Source: an uncultured Collinsella sp. (lineage in GTDB: Bacteria > Actinomycetota > Coriobacteriia > Coriobacteriales > Coriobacteriaceae). Taken from it: a stretch of 34,508 nt of DNA. Where the stretch lies: the NCBI GenBank assembly GCA_937934355.1, contig CALGZY010000110.1:1-34508 (forward strand), given 5' to 3'. The position numbers and the translations under genes are program-made. Shown piece after piece: positions 22,692 to 31,579 of the stretch. Numbering within the stretch: the first letter of the stretch is position 1; each line of letters begins with the position of its first letter. Under the pieces are notes generated by a model. The model searched no databases, was not told the DNA's origin, and saw only the letters and a list, made by a program, of their open reading frames with translations.

Positions 22692-23618
22692 CTACCCCCT
22701 CTTCTTCTTGGAAATCAGACGGACGATGCCCACCAGCGTGGCGGAGATGATAAACAGGACCACGCCCATGCCGAACAGCGCCGAGCGATGCAGACCCGAG
22801 GAATAGCTCATGTCGAGCGCGATCTGGCTCGTGAGCGTCGAGATAGGGCTCGCAATGCTGTCGGGAATAACCGGGGCGTTACCCACGACCATGAGCACGG
22901 CCATGGTCTCTCCGATGGCACGGCCCATACCCAGCACGATGGCATCCACGATACCCAGCTTAGCGGCAGGTAGCACGACCTTATAGATGGTCTGCCACTT
23001 AGTAGCACCCATGGCATACGATGCCTCGCGAATGCCCATGGGAATGGAATTGAGGGCATCGATGGTGAGCGTGGTGATGGTAGGGGCGATCATGATGGCG
23101 AGCACAAACCACGCCGTCAGCGCACCAAAACCAAGGCCGCCGGTCAGTTGTGCGATAAACGGGCGGATGATGATCATGCCGAAAAAGCCGTAGATGATAG
23201 AAGGGATGCCGGCCAGCAGGTCGACGGCAGGGCTGATGAGCTTGCGCACGCGCTTGCCGGCGATCTCGACCAGGTACACGGCCGTGCCCACACCTAGCGG
23301 CACGCCCATGGCGAGCGCACCGACGGTCACCAGACCTGAGCCGGCAAGCAGCGACATGATGCCGTAGTGGCCCTCAGAGGGCGCCCACGTAAAGCTAAAG
23401 AAGTCCGCCAGACCGATGTCGGTAAAGACGGGCAGCGCCGAGTACGTGGTAAAGACAAAAATCAGGATGACGATAACGACCGCCAAAAACGCGCAGGCAA
23501 AGAAGATCCACTGCAGCGCCTTCTCCTTGATATAGGTACTGCGCGATACGAGCGCCAGCTCGCGCTTCTTGGGTGCCTGAGCATTCTGCTCAGTCTGGGA
23601 GTTTTCCTGTGCTTCCAT
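22692..23618 (-). CDS. pstC: Phosphate ABC transporter permease PstC
   Basis: Partner permease of PstA, 308 residues with six hydrophobic segments. Motifs seen: AVDLLAGIPSIIYGFFGM (the PstC substrate-path segment) and SYAMGATKWQTIYKVVLPAA with GRAIGETMAVLMVVGN (coupling loop). The N-terminal 30 residues are polar and basic. I chose ATG 23618, which has GGGGAG 8 nt upstream and lies one base after the pstS stop; a GTG at 23627 is possible but overlaps its own ribosome site. Confidence 0.96.
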   Translation of the reverse strand: MEAQENSQTEQNAQAPKKRELALVSRSTYIKEKALQWIFFACAFLAVVIVILIFVFTTYSALPVFTDIGLADFFSFTWAPSEGHYGIMSLLAGSGLVTVGALAMGVPLGVGTAVYLVEIAGKRVRKLISPAVDLLAGIPSIIYGFFGMIIIRPFIAQLTGGLGFGALTAWFVLAIMIAPTITTLTIDALNSIPMGIREASYAMGATKWQTIYKVVLPAAKLGIVDAIVLGMGRAIGETMAVLMVVGNAPVIPDSIASPISTLTSQIALDMSYSSGLHRSALFGMGVVLFIISATLVGIVRLISKKKRG

Positions 23619-23619
23619 G

Positions 23620-24456
23620 CTACTCACTCCCCTTCTCGTCGTTGGTGACGGGAATAAAGCCCGCCTCGCGAATCTGCTTGTCCATCTTTTCGGACGTCAC
23701 GTAGTCGATGTAATCCTGCGCCTGCTGCGAAGGCGCACCCTTCACAAAGAAGTAAAGGTCGCGCGAGATGGGATAGCCGCCACTCGCGACCGTCTTCTCG
23801 GACGCCTCAACATGATTGACCGAGACAGCCTTGACCGAGGTCTTGGCGTTGAGGCTATCGACGAAGCCCAGCGAAATGTAGCCGATGGCCCCACGCGAAC
23901 GAGATACCACGTCGCGCACCTGGCCCGTACCCGAAAGAACAGCCGAGCGGCGATCGAACGGCGTGCCATCCATCACGATGGTACGGAAGGCCTCGCGCGT
24001 ACCGGACGCCTCGTCTCGGTTGATGACCTGAATCCTCAGGTCCTCGCCACCGACCTCTTTCCAATTGGTAATCTTGCCGGCGTAGATATCGCGGAGCTGC
24101 TCGGTCGAGAGGTTATCGACGGGGTTGTCGTCGTTCACGATGACCGCAATACCGTCGTGGGCAATGACGATGGGAGTCAGGCCCAGATCCTGTTCGTCGG
24201 CATTGAGTCCACGGGAGGAGCTGGCGATATCGGCCGTGCCGGCGCTGACGGCCTCGATCCCAGCGGAAGAACCCAAACCGGAAACGAGCACGTCGATGCC
24301 GGTCTCCTCCTTAAAGCCCTCGGCCGCAATCTCGGCGATAGGAAGGCAGGTCGTGGAGCCGGCAACGGTAATGGAAGAGGTAGAAGATCCCGAAGAACAG
24401 GCGCACAGCGTAAGCGTAAGCACAGCGGCGCTCAGGACCGATACGATCTTTCTCAT
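23620..24456 (-). CDS. pstS: Phosphate-binding lipoprotein PstS
   Basis: The surface receptor that captures phosphate and hands it to PstCA. The 278-residue protein starts with a lipoprotein signal, MRKIVSVLSAAVLTLTLCAC, with lipidation expected at C20. The mature part begins with ITVAGSTTCLPIAEIAAEGF, the phosphate-binding first loop, and has NRDEASGTREAF (arginine/serine/threonine contacts), SRSRGAIGYISLGF and ASGGYPISRDLYFFV. The start ATG overlaps the yfiH stop in the tetramer ATGA (24453-24456), so pstS is translationally coupled to yfiH. No own promoter or Pho-box-like repeat can be separated from yfiH coding sequence by eye. Confidence 0.97.
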   Translation of the reverse strand: MRKIVSVLSAAVLTLTLCACSSGSSTSSITVAGSTTCLPIAEIAAEGFKEETGIDVLVSGLGSSAGIEAVSAGTADIASSSRGLNADEQDLGLTPIVIAHDGIAVIVNDDNPVDNLSTEQLRDIYAGKITNWKEVGGEDLRIQVINRDEASGTREAFRTIVMDGTPFDRRSAVLSGTGQVRDVVSRSRGAIGYISLGFVDSLNAKTSVKAVSVNHVEASEKTVASGGYPISRDLYFFVKGAPSQQAQDYIDYVTSEKMDKQIREAGFIPVTNDEKGSE

Positions 24457-25253
24457 AGCATCACGCCGATCGCAGCATGGCGCCCACAGGTGCCGTCCTC
24501 GTTACGGTAGGAATAAAAGCGGTCGTTCTGACGCACGGTCGAAAGCTGGGTATCCACGATATTATCCGCGTCGACACCGACATCTACCAGCGCCTCGCGA
24601 ATGGCAGCGGAAAGATCAAGCATGCGAGAGGTATTCGCATCGATGCAAGAGAACTCGGCGGCAAAGCGATCCATGAGTTCCTGGGATACCTCATATTCGT
24701 CACCCAATATATGGGGGCCGATATAGGCGGAAACGTCGCTCGCATCGCAGCCGGCAGCATCGCAAAGTGCCTGGCACGCCTTGGCAGAAATACGTGCAAT
24801 CGTGCCCTTCCAACCGGAGTGCACCACGGCAAATCCGCCGGGGGCCACCAGCACCACGGGAACGCAGTCGGCAAAGCAGAGCAGCACGGGCACGTTATGC
24901 GCCGTGCAGACGATGGCATCACAGCCCTCGGCAATCTGCTCGCGAACGTCCTCAAGGTCATCGGCGCCGTTCGAGGTCACCGCAACGATATGATCACCAT
25001 GGACCTGATTGGGAACGAGCAGGTTGTGCTCGCACTCGGCGGCACCCATAGCCTCGAGCGCACGACAACGATTTTCTTGAACAGCAAAGGGGTCATCGCC
25101 AACATGCGAGCCCAAGTTGAGTGAGGAGTACGCATCTTCGGAAACGCCACCGGCGCGCTCGGTGAAGGCAAAGCGAACATCGGATGTCGCGCCCTCCACC
25201 AACGTAACTCCATCATGGTCGACACGCGAAACTTTGTCCGCACGTGCTGCCAT
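24453..25253 (-). CDS. pgeF: Laccase-domain purine nucleoside phosphorylase/peptidoglycan editing factor
   Basis: YfiH/YlmD family protein of 266 residues. Members bind one zinc (or copper), act on purine nucleosides or oxidise phenols in vitro, and in E. coli remove misincorporated serine-containing wall precursors. The metal triad is visible as H85 (NQVHGDHI), C130 (FADCVPVV) and H145 (VVHSGWKGT), followed by YIGPHI. ATG 25253 follows AGGAGG at 8 nt. It lies downstream of the ftsZ terminator, so it probably starts a new transcript, and it overlaps pstS by 4 nt. In the ordinary ylm cluster the next gene would be yggS. No sure promoter was identified in the 150 nt before it. Confidence 0.93.
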   Translation of the reverse strand: MAARADKVSRVDHDGVTLVEGATSDVRFAFTERAGGVSEDAYSSLNLGSHVGDDPFAVQENRCRALEAMGAAECEHNLLVPNQVHGDHIVAVTSNGADDLEDVREQIAEGCDAIVCTAHNVPVLLCFADCVPVVLVAPGGFAVVHSGWKGTIARISAKACQALCDAAGCDASDVSAYIGPHILGDEYEVSQELMDRFAAEFSCIDANTSRMLDLSAAIREALVDVGVDADNIVDTQLSTVRQNDRFYSYRNEDGTCGRHAAIGVML

Positions 25254-25404
25254 ACTAAAGCCTCCTAATAACACAAGTACCGCGGCATCGCCGCTACAGC
25301 CCGCGTTTATACGGCTGTCATACTTCTCTAAAAGGATACCTGCTGCGCTGGAGGCAATCGTAAAGGGAACGTAAAGAGATTGGAGGTTCTAGTTTACAAA
25401 GTCG

Positions 25405-25437
25405 AAATAAAAAGGGCGCGTCCATACGGACACGCCC
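25405..25437 (-). terminator. ftsZ terminator
   Basis: In minus-strand RNA a 10-bp stem (arms 25428-25437 and 25414-25423; one G-U pair that would be a C-A mismatch on the plus strand) with a 4-nt loop runs into five Us (plus-strand A-run 25409-25413). It lies 26 nt after the ftsZ stop. Confidence 0.9.
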
Positions 25438-25463
25438 CTGTGCACAACAATGCAAAGAACGAC

Positions 25464-26618
25464 TTAGAAGCTACCGCGCTTCAGGAAGTCGGGAAGCTCG
25501 AACTGATCGTTGCCGAAGTTAGGAAGCTCGGTGCCACCGACGTTGCGGGTCGGAGCGGCCTGAGCCGGGCTCGTGGCAGGAGCGGTGCGCTGCGGCTCAG
25601 CGGAGGCAGCGGCCTTGCTCTGAGACTGCTGAGCAGCAAAGAGCTCGTCCTGACGGTTGACGTTGGAGTCGGAGAAACCCGTAGCGATGACGGTGATACG
25701 CACCTGATCGCCCAGGGACTCGTCGACAACGGTACCGAAGATGATGTTGGCCTCGGGGTCGACGGCGTTGGCGACAACGTCGGCGGCGTCGCTGATCTCC
25801 TGGATGCCCAGGTCCTTGGAACCGGCGATGGAGAGCAGCACGCGCGTGGCACCATCGATGGAGCTCTCGAGCAGCGGGCTGGAGATGGCCTGCTGGGCAG
25901 CGTCGACGGCACGGGTATCCCCAGAAGAGGTACCGATACCCATCATGGCGGTACCGGCCTGCTTCATGATGGTCTTAACATCGGCGAAGTCCAGGTTGAT
26001 GATACCGGGGACGGTGATGAGGTCGGTGATGCCCTGGGTGCCCTGGGAAAGGACGCCATCGGCAATCGCGAAGGCCTCGAGCATGGTGGTCTTCTTCTCG
26101 GCGATGTCGAGCAGCTTATCGTTAGGGATGACGATCATGGTGTCGACGCAATCGGAGAGGGTCTTAATGCCCTCCTCGGCGCTCTTCTTGCGCTTGCGGC
26201 CCTCGAAGGTGAAGGGCTTGGTCACGACGGCGACGGTCAGCGCACCGACCTCGTTCATCGCGATATCGGCAACGATGGGAGCAGCGCCGGTACCGGTGCC
26301 ACCGCCCTCGCCGCAGGTGATGAACACCATGTCGGCGCCAGCGAGCGCCTCGGCAATGTCGTCGCGGGACTCATCGGCAGCCTTGCGGCCAACCTCGGGG
26401 TTGGCGCCGGCGCCCAGGCCGCGGGTAAGGTCGGTGCCGATGTGCACCTTGATATCGGCATCAGAGATCGCGAGTGCCTGAGCATCGGTGTTGATGGCAA
26501 CAAACTCGACGCCGCGGATGCCCTCTTCGATCATTCGATTGACCGCGTTGGTACCGCCGCCGCCGACGCCGACCACCTTAATGACGGCAAGGTAGTTGTT
26601 GATCTCTGTCTCGTGCAT
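25464..26618 (-). CDS. ftsZ: Cell division protein FtsZ
   Basis: Tubulin-like GTPase that forms the Z-ring. The 384-residue protein has the nucleotide loop [15 protein letters not shown] (16-30), the tubulin signature [13 protein letters not shown] (102-114; the GEGGG form is usual in actinobacteria), and the T7 loop NLDFAD (208-213) that completes the neighbouring active site. A Ser/Ala/Pro/Gln-rich linker (about 320-365) leads to the C-terminal tail [10 protein letters not shown], which SepF and other partners bind. I begin at ATG 26618 with GGAGG upstream; an in-frame start at 26648 is less supported. It ends the division cluster, 199 nt behind ftsQ, with its own terminator. Confidence 0.98.
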   Translation of the reverse strand: MHETEINNYLAVIKVVGVGGGGTNAVNRMIEEGIRGVEFVAINTDAQALAISDADIKVHIGTDLTRGLGAGANPEVGRKAADESRDDIAEALAGADMVFITCGEGGGTGTGAAPIVADIAMNEVGALTVAVVTKPFTFEGRKRKKSAEEGIKTLSDCVDTMIVIPNDKLLDIAEKKTTMLEAFAIADGVLSQGTQGITDLITVPGIINLDFADVKTIMKQAGTAMMGIGTSSGDTRAVDAAQQAISSPLLESSIDGATRVLLSIAGSKDLGIQEISDAADVVANAVDPEANIIFGTVVDESLGDQVRITVIATGFSDSNVNRQDELFAAQQSQSKAAASAEPQRTAPATSPAQAAPTRNVGGTELPNFGNDQFELPDFLKRGSF

Positions 26619-26817
26619 GTCGGTCCTCCGAACAAAGGTTATAGCCATAGCATGGGTCGACCCCTGCGCACATTAACCTTCAGGTTGAAAGTAAATGCAA
26701 AGGTAAACCGTATTATGTTTGCACATTATGAACGTATCAGTCAAATAATTGACCGTGAAAACCAAACAAACCAGATAAACGGCGTGGTATGGCCCCTCAA
26801 CAAAGCATCAACCAGCG
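26619..26817 (-). promoter_or_regulatory. AT-rich ftsQ-ftsZ gap, likely ftsZ promoter region
   Basis: The 199 nt between ftsQ and ftsZ hold no ftsA and are clearly richer in A/T than the genes. On the minus strand there are TTGACT near a GTCAA-ATAA-TTGAC palindrome and two CATAAT words resembling -10 elements, plus the palindrome AACCTTCAGGTT (plus strand, about 26674-26685). No -35/-10 pair with standard spacing stands out, so the exact promoter is open. Confidence 0.45.
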
Positions 26818-28074
26818 CTACGAGGTCGGAGCGTTCCTAAATGTATAGTTACCCGGAGAGCGCACATTGATATACGTTACGCCCTCTACCTGCGAAAGCA
26901 GCTTGGTGACTACGCGCTCCTTCTTGACGATATCGTTCGAATCGCCCAGCGACACCTCAATGCCGTTATTGAGGTTTGCCGAGATGGCTTCGACCGAAGG
27001 CGTGGAAATATCCTTGACTTGTCCCAAGAACTCGCTCGAAAAACCACGCACATAATCCAAGCCAGCCTTAACGGCCTTGGAGCTCACTGCCTGGCCGGAA
27101 ACCGGAGCGACATCCGCCGAGACATCAGTCAACAACACCGCGCCATAGTGCTTAGCGAGCGCCAGCGCGGCATCGATTCCGGTCAAGGTATTTGAGCCCT
27201 GCCCTGTCGTGATGACGTTGCCTTGGTCGTCCACTTCGACCGACGTCGACAGTGGGGCGATCCAGGTGTCATCATCCCCGATGGCCCAGGCAAGGTCATC
27301 GGAACTGATATAGGCAATTGCGATGACCTTGCGCTCCATCGGCGTAATGATGAGCGTATGCGGGAACTGACGCTGGACATCCACGCCCGAGACCCACGGG
27401 TTCTGCTTGAGGTCCTCGGTAATCTGGTCGGGATCGACGTTAAAAAGCGACGTTCCCTCGGGCAAATCGATCAGCTGGATAGCATCGTGCTTCGTCACAT
27501 GCTCGCTGCCTTGAATCTGAATATCAGTGGCGGTAAACAATCCAGAGTTGATCACCACGATGGCAACGACGACGAGCACGGCCAAGGCGGCCAGAACGCC
27601 GCCCACGATTTTGCCTTTGCCTGCAACGACAGAAGCGGCGTCTGATGTTTTATTTACCATCGCCCCAAGTGAAGACAACGGGTTGACGCTTTTTTTACCC
27701 GAAGGCTTCTTGGCGGTAGCCGGCACCGATGTCAGCGAGCGCGGTTTCGATGCGCCCAGCGTGCGACCTGGACGCGGCGCTTTAGTTCCCGTCGAGGGCT
27801 TAGGAGTTGCCATGGGACGGGCGGGTTTGGCGCCCATAACAGGCTTTGACGTCACCGAGGGACGCGAGGACTTTTTTGCGGCCGGACGATTACCGAGCTG
27901 CGAGCCGACAACCGGACGACTGGTCTGTCGAGCATGCCCGACAGACTTAGAGTGCGCGACGGTATTGCGTTGAGGTTTGGCAGGCGCGCCGGAACGCCCT
28001 CCGGCGCGGCGGAGGGTGGGTTTCGATGCTCTAGAAGCCGAGGAATTTAACTTCCGGTCTGAGCTCGATGCCAT
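26818..28074 (-). CDS. ftsQ: Cell division protein FtsQ with long basic N-terminus
   Basis: Bitopic divisome protein (FtsQ/DivIB) that links early and late division proteins. Of 418 residues, the first about 150 are a disordered, Arg/Lys/Pro/Ser/Thr-rich cytosolic tail, much longer than in E. coli FtsQ (276 residues in total). One membrane helix follows (about 155-178), then the extracytoplasmic POTRA domain (FTATDIQIQGSEHVTKHDAI ... NPWVSGVDVQRQFPHTLIIT) and the beta domain. The ATG at 28074 lies inside murB: the genes overlap by 44 nt in different frames, and AGGGAGG stands 3 nt before the ATG. The POTRA pattern makes FtsQ clear; the tail would be read as spurious if the start were later, but its ribosome site supports it. 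Confidence 0.93.
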   Translation of the reverse strand: MASSSDRKLNSSASRASKPTLRRAGGRSGAPAKPQRNTVAHSKSVGHARQTSRPVVGSQLGNRPAAKKSSRPSVTSKPVMGAKPARPMATPKPSTGTKAPRPGRTLGASKPRSLTSVPATAKKPSGKKSVNPLSSLGAMVNKTSDAASVVAGKGKIVGGVLAALAVLVVVAIVVINSGLFTATDIQIQGSEHVTKHDAIQLIDLPEGTSLFNVDPDQITEDLKQNPWVSGVDVQRQFPHTLIITPMERKVIAIAYISSDDLAWAIGDDDTWIAPLSTSVEVDDQGNVITTGQGSNTLTGIDAALALAKHYGAVLLTDVSADVAPVSGQAVSSKAVKAGLDYVRGFSSEFLGQVKDISTPSVEAISANLNNGIEVSLGDSNDIVKKERVVTKLLSQVEGVTYINVRSPGNYTFRNAPTS

Positions 28075-28942
28075 ACGCCTCCCTCACCTTTCCGTGCACA
28101 TGTCTGATAACCGCGGCAACGTCATCGGCCGAGGCAGTTCCGTTATTAACGATAAAATTAGCGTGAACGGGCGAAACTTCCGCGCCGCCAATCGAAAAAC
28201 CCTTTAATCCACAATCCTCGATAAGCTTGCCCACACTCGCATCGGGCGGGTTGCGAAAGACCGACCCGCAGGATGCGCGACCCATGGGCTGCGTACGCTT
28301 GCGCCTCGTCAGGTACCGCTCCATGCGCTCGCGAATGTCGGCCTTGGGCGCCGGTTTAAGCTTGAGCACGCACTCGAGGATAATCTCATTGCGGGGAAGG
28401 CTACATTCGCGGTAGCCCCAAGTGATCTCGGACCCCGCATAATGCTTGATACCGGATGCCGGGTCAAACGTTACGACATCCTCAACCAGCGAGCCAATCC
28501 ACTCGGTCCGTGTGCCTGCATTCATAGATATCGCACCGCCAACCGAGCCAGGGATGCCAACGGCAAACTCAAGGCCCGAGAGGCTACGCGACAGGGCATC
28601 GTTGACCAGGCGCGCAAACATCACGCCCGCACCGACCGTCAGCGTACAACCGTCATCGGCAACAACCGTGCGCTGAAACTCACGTCCGAGCGAAATGACG
28701 GCACCGCGATAACCGCCATCGGCAACCAGCAGATTGGAGCCCTTGCCGATGATGACCCACGGCACCTGCTCGCGATCGAGCACCGCCACGGCGCGGCGGA
28801 GGGCATGATAGCTATGGCACGTCACAAAGAGGTCGGCCTTGCCGCCGATACGATAGCTCGTATGACGCGCAAGGCGCTCGTCCTCGATCACATCCGTGTC
28901 GATCATGCCCGAGAGCGCCATGACGGCGTTAAACAGACCCAT
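28031..28942 (-). CDS. murB: UDP-N-acetylenolpyruvoylglucosamine reductase
   Basis: FAD enzyme that reduces enolpyruvyl-UDP-GlcNAc to UDP-MurNAc with NADPH. The 303-residue protein has TSYRIGGKADLF and GKGSNLLVADGGYRG (FAD binding), GIPGSVGGAISMNAG, the catalytic serine in CGSVFRNPP, and AEVSPVHANFIVN. It is close to the shorter Gram-positive (type II) form. ATG 28942 lies 5 nt after the murC stop; its 3' end overlaps ftsQ by 44 nt. No odd residue was noticed. Confidence 0.97.
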   Translation of the reverse strand: MGLFNAVMALSGMIDTDVIEDERLARHTSYRIGGKADLFVTCHSYHALRRAVAVLDREQVPWVIIGKGSNLLVADGGYRGAVISLGREFQRTVVADDGCTLTVGAGVMFARLVNDALSRSLSGLEFAVGIPGSVGGAISMNAGTRTEWIGSLVEDVVTFDPASGIKHYAGSEITWGYRECSLPRNEIILECVLKLKPAPKADIRERMERYLTRRKRTQPMGRASCGSVFRNPPDASVGKLIEDCGLKGFSIGGAEVSPVHANFIVNNGTASADDVAAVIRHVHGKVREAYGIELRPEVKFLGF

Positions 28943-28947
28943 TAGAC

Positions 28948-30366
28948 TTAAGCGTCTTTCTTGGCAGTCAGATACTCAATGAACTCGGGACCGACGGTCG
29001 TAACGTCACCGGCACCCATAGTGAGCAGCAGATCGCCCTCGCCCACCATCTGCTCGAGCTCCTGATTGAGCTCAAGACGGCTGGAGCAGTACACGACCTC
29101 CTTGCCAGGATGCTTGGCGCGCACGGTATCGGCGAGCATCTTAGAGGTAACACCCGGAATGGGCATCTCGCCAGCCGAGAACACATCAATCAGCAGCAGT
29201 TTATCGGCATTGGCAAATGCATCGGCAAAGTCGTCGCACAGGGCCTGCAGGCGCGAATAACGGTGCGGCTGGAACACGACGTCGACATGCTTGTAGCCCA
29301 GCGACGAAGCGGCAGCAAGCGTCGCCTTGATCTCGGTGGGGTGATGGCCGTAATCATCGACCACGGTGATGCCATCGATATCGCCCACGTGGGTAAAGCG
29401 ACGGCGGACGCCCTCAAAGCTCGAGAGCGCCTTGGCGGCGGCGTCGATGTCAAGGCCCAGGACATGGGCGACGGTGAGCACCGCCGTGGCGTTGAGCATG
29501 TTGTGGCGACCGGGATTGCTCTTGATCTCCACGGCATGCTCAGTGCCGTCCTCAAAGCGAACGATAAAGTCACTCTGGATGCCTTTGACATCCGGGTGCA
29601 TGCAGACGATGTCGTTGCTCTCGGCAAAGCCGTAGGAAAGCACGTGACGGCCCGTCGACTTGGCGAGCTCGACCAGATGCGGGTCCTCACCGCAGACGAT
29701 GACGGTGCCGTCCTCGCCCACCAGGCTCATGAATTTGGCGAAAGTCGCTTCGATCTCCTCGATACCCGAGTAGTGATCGAGGTGGTCGGCCTCGACGTTG
29801 GTCACAATGACCACGTTGGGGTTCAGGAACAGGAAGGAGCTGTCGGACTCGTCGGCCTCGGCGACAAAGTAGTCACCCGAGCCGTTCTTGCCGTTCGTGT
29901 CATAGCCCTCGACGATGCCACCGATCAGGAAGCTCGGATCCAGACCCATGCGGTCGAGCATGGTGGCGCACATCGAAGACGTGGTGGTCTTGCCGTGCGT
30001 GCCGGCAACAGCGACGGTAGTGTAGCCGTGGCCCAAGGCAGAGAGCATCTTGGCACGGGGCCACACGGGAATACCAAGCTCGCGAGCGCGCACGAGTTCA
30101 GGGTTGGACTCCGGAATAGCGGTGGAGACAACAACCACGTCGGGCTTGACCTCGTCGATCGTGGCGGCCTCATGGCCCACATGCACCTTCACACCAGCGC
30201 GGGTAAGCTGGCGGATATAACGTGACGTCTTAAGGTCGGAGCCGGTAACGGCATAACCGCGCTCGTGCAGAACGAGGGCGATGCCGCTCATGCCGGCGCC
30301 GCCGATACCGATAAAGTGGGCGCTCTTAAACTCGGGCGCGGAGGTTGCAGTCTGGGAATCAGCCAT
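28948..30366 (-). CDS. murC: UDP-N-acetylmuramate--L-alanine ligase
   Basis: ATP-dependent ligase that adds the first peptide residue, L-alanine, to UDP-MurNAc. The 472-residue protein has the Mur N-terminal Rossmann motif HFIGIGGAGMSGIA (about 17-30), P-loop AGTHGKTTTSSM, EADESDSSFL, VTNVEADHLDHY and the C-terminal DDYGHHPTEIKATL. ATG 30366 is chosen because the conserved region begins soon after; AAGGAG lies 11 nt upstream, a little far. It follows murG by 97 nt and precedes murB by 5 nt. Confidence 0.97.
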   Translation of the reverse strand: MADSQTATSAPEFKSAHFIGIGGAGMSGIALVLHERGYAVTGSDLKTSRYIRQLTRAGVKVHVGHEAATIDEVKPDVVVVSTAIPESNPELVRARELGIPVWPRAKMLSALGHGYTTVAVAGTHGKTTTSSMCATMLDRMGLDPSFLIGGIVEGYDTNGKNGSGDYFVAEADESDSSFLFLNPNVVIVTNVEADHLDHYSGIEEIEATFAKFMSLVGEDGTVIVCGEDPHLVELAKSTGRHVLSYGFAESNDIVCMHPDVKGIQSDFIVRFEDGTEHAVEIKSNPGRHNMLNATAVLTVAHVLGLDIDAAAKALSSFEGVRRRFTHVGDIDGITVVDDYGHHPTEIKATLAAASSLGYKHVDVVFQPHRYSRLQALCDDFADAFANADKLLLIDVFSAGEMPIPGVTSKMLADTVRAKHPGKEVVYCSSRLELNQELEQMVGEGDLLLTMGAGDVTTVGPEFIEYLTAKKDA

Positions 30367-30463
30367 GTGCTCGTGTACTCCTTGCGTAAACACTGCCTGT
30401 AACCCGTTAACTGTACCGCACCTACCGCATCAGCGCGAGGGCGACCGACGATATCCCGTCTAA

Positions 30464-31579
30464 CTAACGCAAACCCTCTACCGCATCCGCCAGAAGAGCG
30501 GCGGCCCTATCCTGAGCCAGACCACGCGCCGCCTGACGCATGGCGTCGCGCGCCGCCGCGTCATCGACCAGGTGCAGCAGTTCATCGGCAAAGGCAGAAC
30601 CGTCGATATCGGCATCGGCGCAGAGCACGCCGGCCCCGGCGTCGACCAGATACCGGGCATTGGTGGTTTGGTGGTCGGCCGTCGCATGCGGATACGGCAC
30701 GAGCACCGAGGGCACGGCGAGCGCAGCGATCTCGGCCACGCTCGATGCGCCCGAACGCGAGAGCACCAAATCGGCAGCAGCCAACATATCGCCCATGTTG
30801 TCGATGTAAGGCTGGACGCGGTAACGCTTCGCCTCCTCGGGCGTCAGCGCCAAAGCGCGCTCGGTCTCCTCAAAGCCGTCGGCACCCGTCGAATGCAACA
30901 CATAGAGGTTCTTGCGCGAAAGCAGCTCGTTTTTGAGCGAAACCACGCGCTCGTTGAGGTGCTGGGCGCCAAGTGAACCGCCAAAGACGAGCAGCAGCGT
31001 AGCGTCCTCGGGAACGCCAAGTGCCTTGCGGCCGCGAGCGCGATCGCCTTCGATTACCGAGCGACGTACGGGGTTGCCGGTCATGAGCACGTGGTCAGGG
31101 TCACCTTCGCGCTCAAAGACCGAACGCGCTGCCGGCACCGAGATGCACACGCGGGCGGCGTGGGAGTTCATCATCTTGTTGGCCAGGCCCGGAACAGAGT
31201 TCTGCTCATGCAGCAGATACGGAACGCCTGCGCCCTTGCACCACCCCAGCAGCGGAACCTCGACATAGGCACCAAAACCGACGGCAGCATCGGGCTTGCC
31301 GACCTTTGAGAAATGACTGGCGAGCGCACGTTTGGCCTTGTTGACACGCCACAGCGAGGTCAGCGCCGTCCAAGGACGGGAGCGGTCGAAGCCCGTGACC
31401 GTAATGGGCACAAAATCAAACCCAGCCTCGGGGACCAGACGACCCTCGAGCTTGCGCGACTGGCCCACGAACACAACGTGGTGGCCACGGTCACGCAGTT
31501 CTTCGGCCAAGGCGAGCGCGGGGTTGATGTGTCCTGCCGTGCCGCCGGCTGCAATAGCAACGGTCATTTTATCGGTCAT
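30464..31579 (-). CDS. murG: Lipid II synthase MurG
   Basis: Membrane-associated GT28 glycosyltransferase that adds GlcNAc to lipid I to form lipid II on the inner membrane face. The 371-residue protein has the donor/lipid loop AAGGTAGHINPALALA, GFGAYVEVPLL, HEQNSVPGLANK, FGGSLGAQHLN and the C-terminal SRSGASSVAEIAAL and PYPHATADHQTTNA. ATG 31579 has AAGGGA upstream and overlaps the end of ftsW by 11 nt; an ATG at 31567, just after the ftsW stop, is also possible. Confidence 0.96.
   Translation of the reverse strand: MTDKMTVAIAAGGTAGHINPALALAEELRDRGHHVVFVGQSRKLEGRLVPEAGFDFVPITVTGFDRSRPWTALTSLWRVNKAKRALASHFSKVGKPDAAVGFGAYVEVPLLGWCKGAGVPYLLHEQNSVPGLANKMMNSHAARVCISVPAARSVFEREGDPDHVLMTGNPVRRSVIEGDRARGRKALGVPEDATLLLVFGGSLGAQHLNERVVSLKNELLSRKNLYVLHSTGADGFEETERALALTPEEAKRYRVQPYIDNMGDMLAAADLVLSRSGASSVAEIAALAVPSVLVPYPHATADHQTTNARYLVDAGAGVLCADADIDGSAFADELLHLVDDAAARDAMRQAARGLAQDRAAALLADAVEGLR

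Noticed and set aside
26619..26817. A hidden or degraded ftsA between ftsQ and ftsZ
   Set aside because: The gap is only 199 nt, AT-rich and without an actin-fold motif; absence of ftsA is normal in actinobacteria with SepF.
25380..26840. 486-codon plus-strand frame opposite ftsZ
   Set aside because: Antisense shadow of ftsZ with no ribosome site and no domain.
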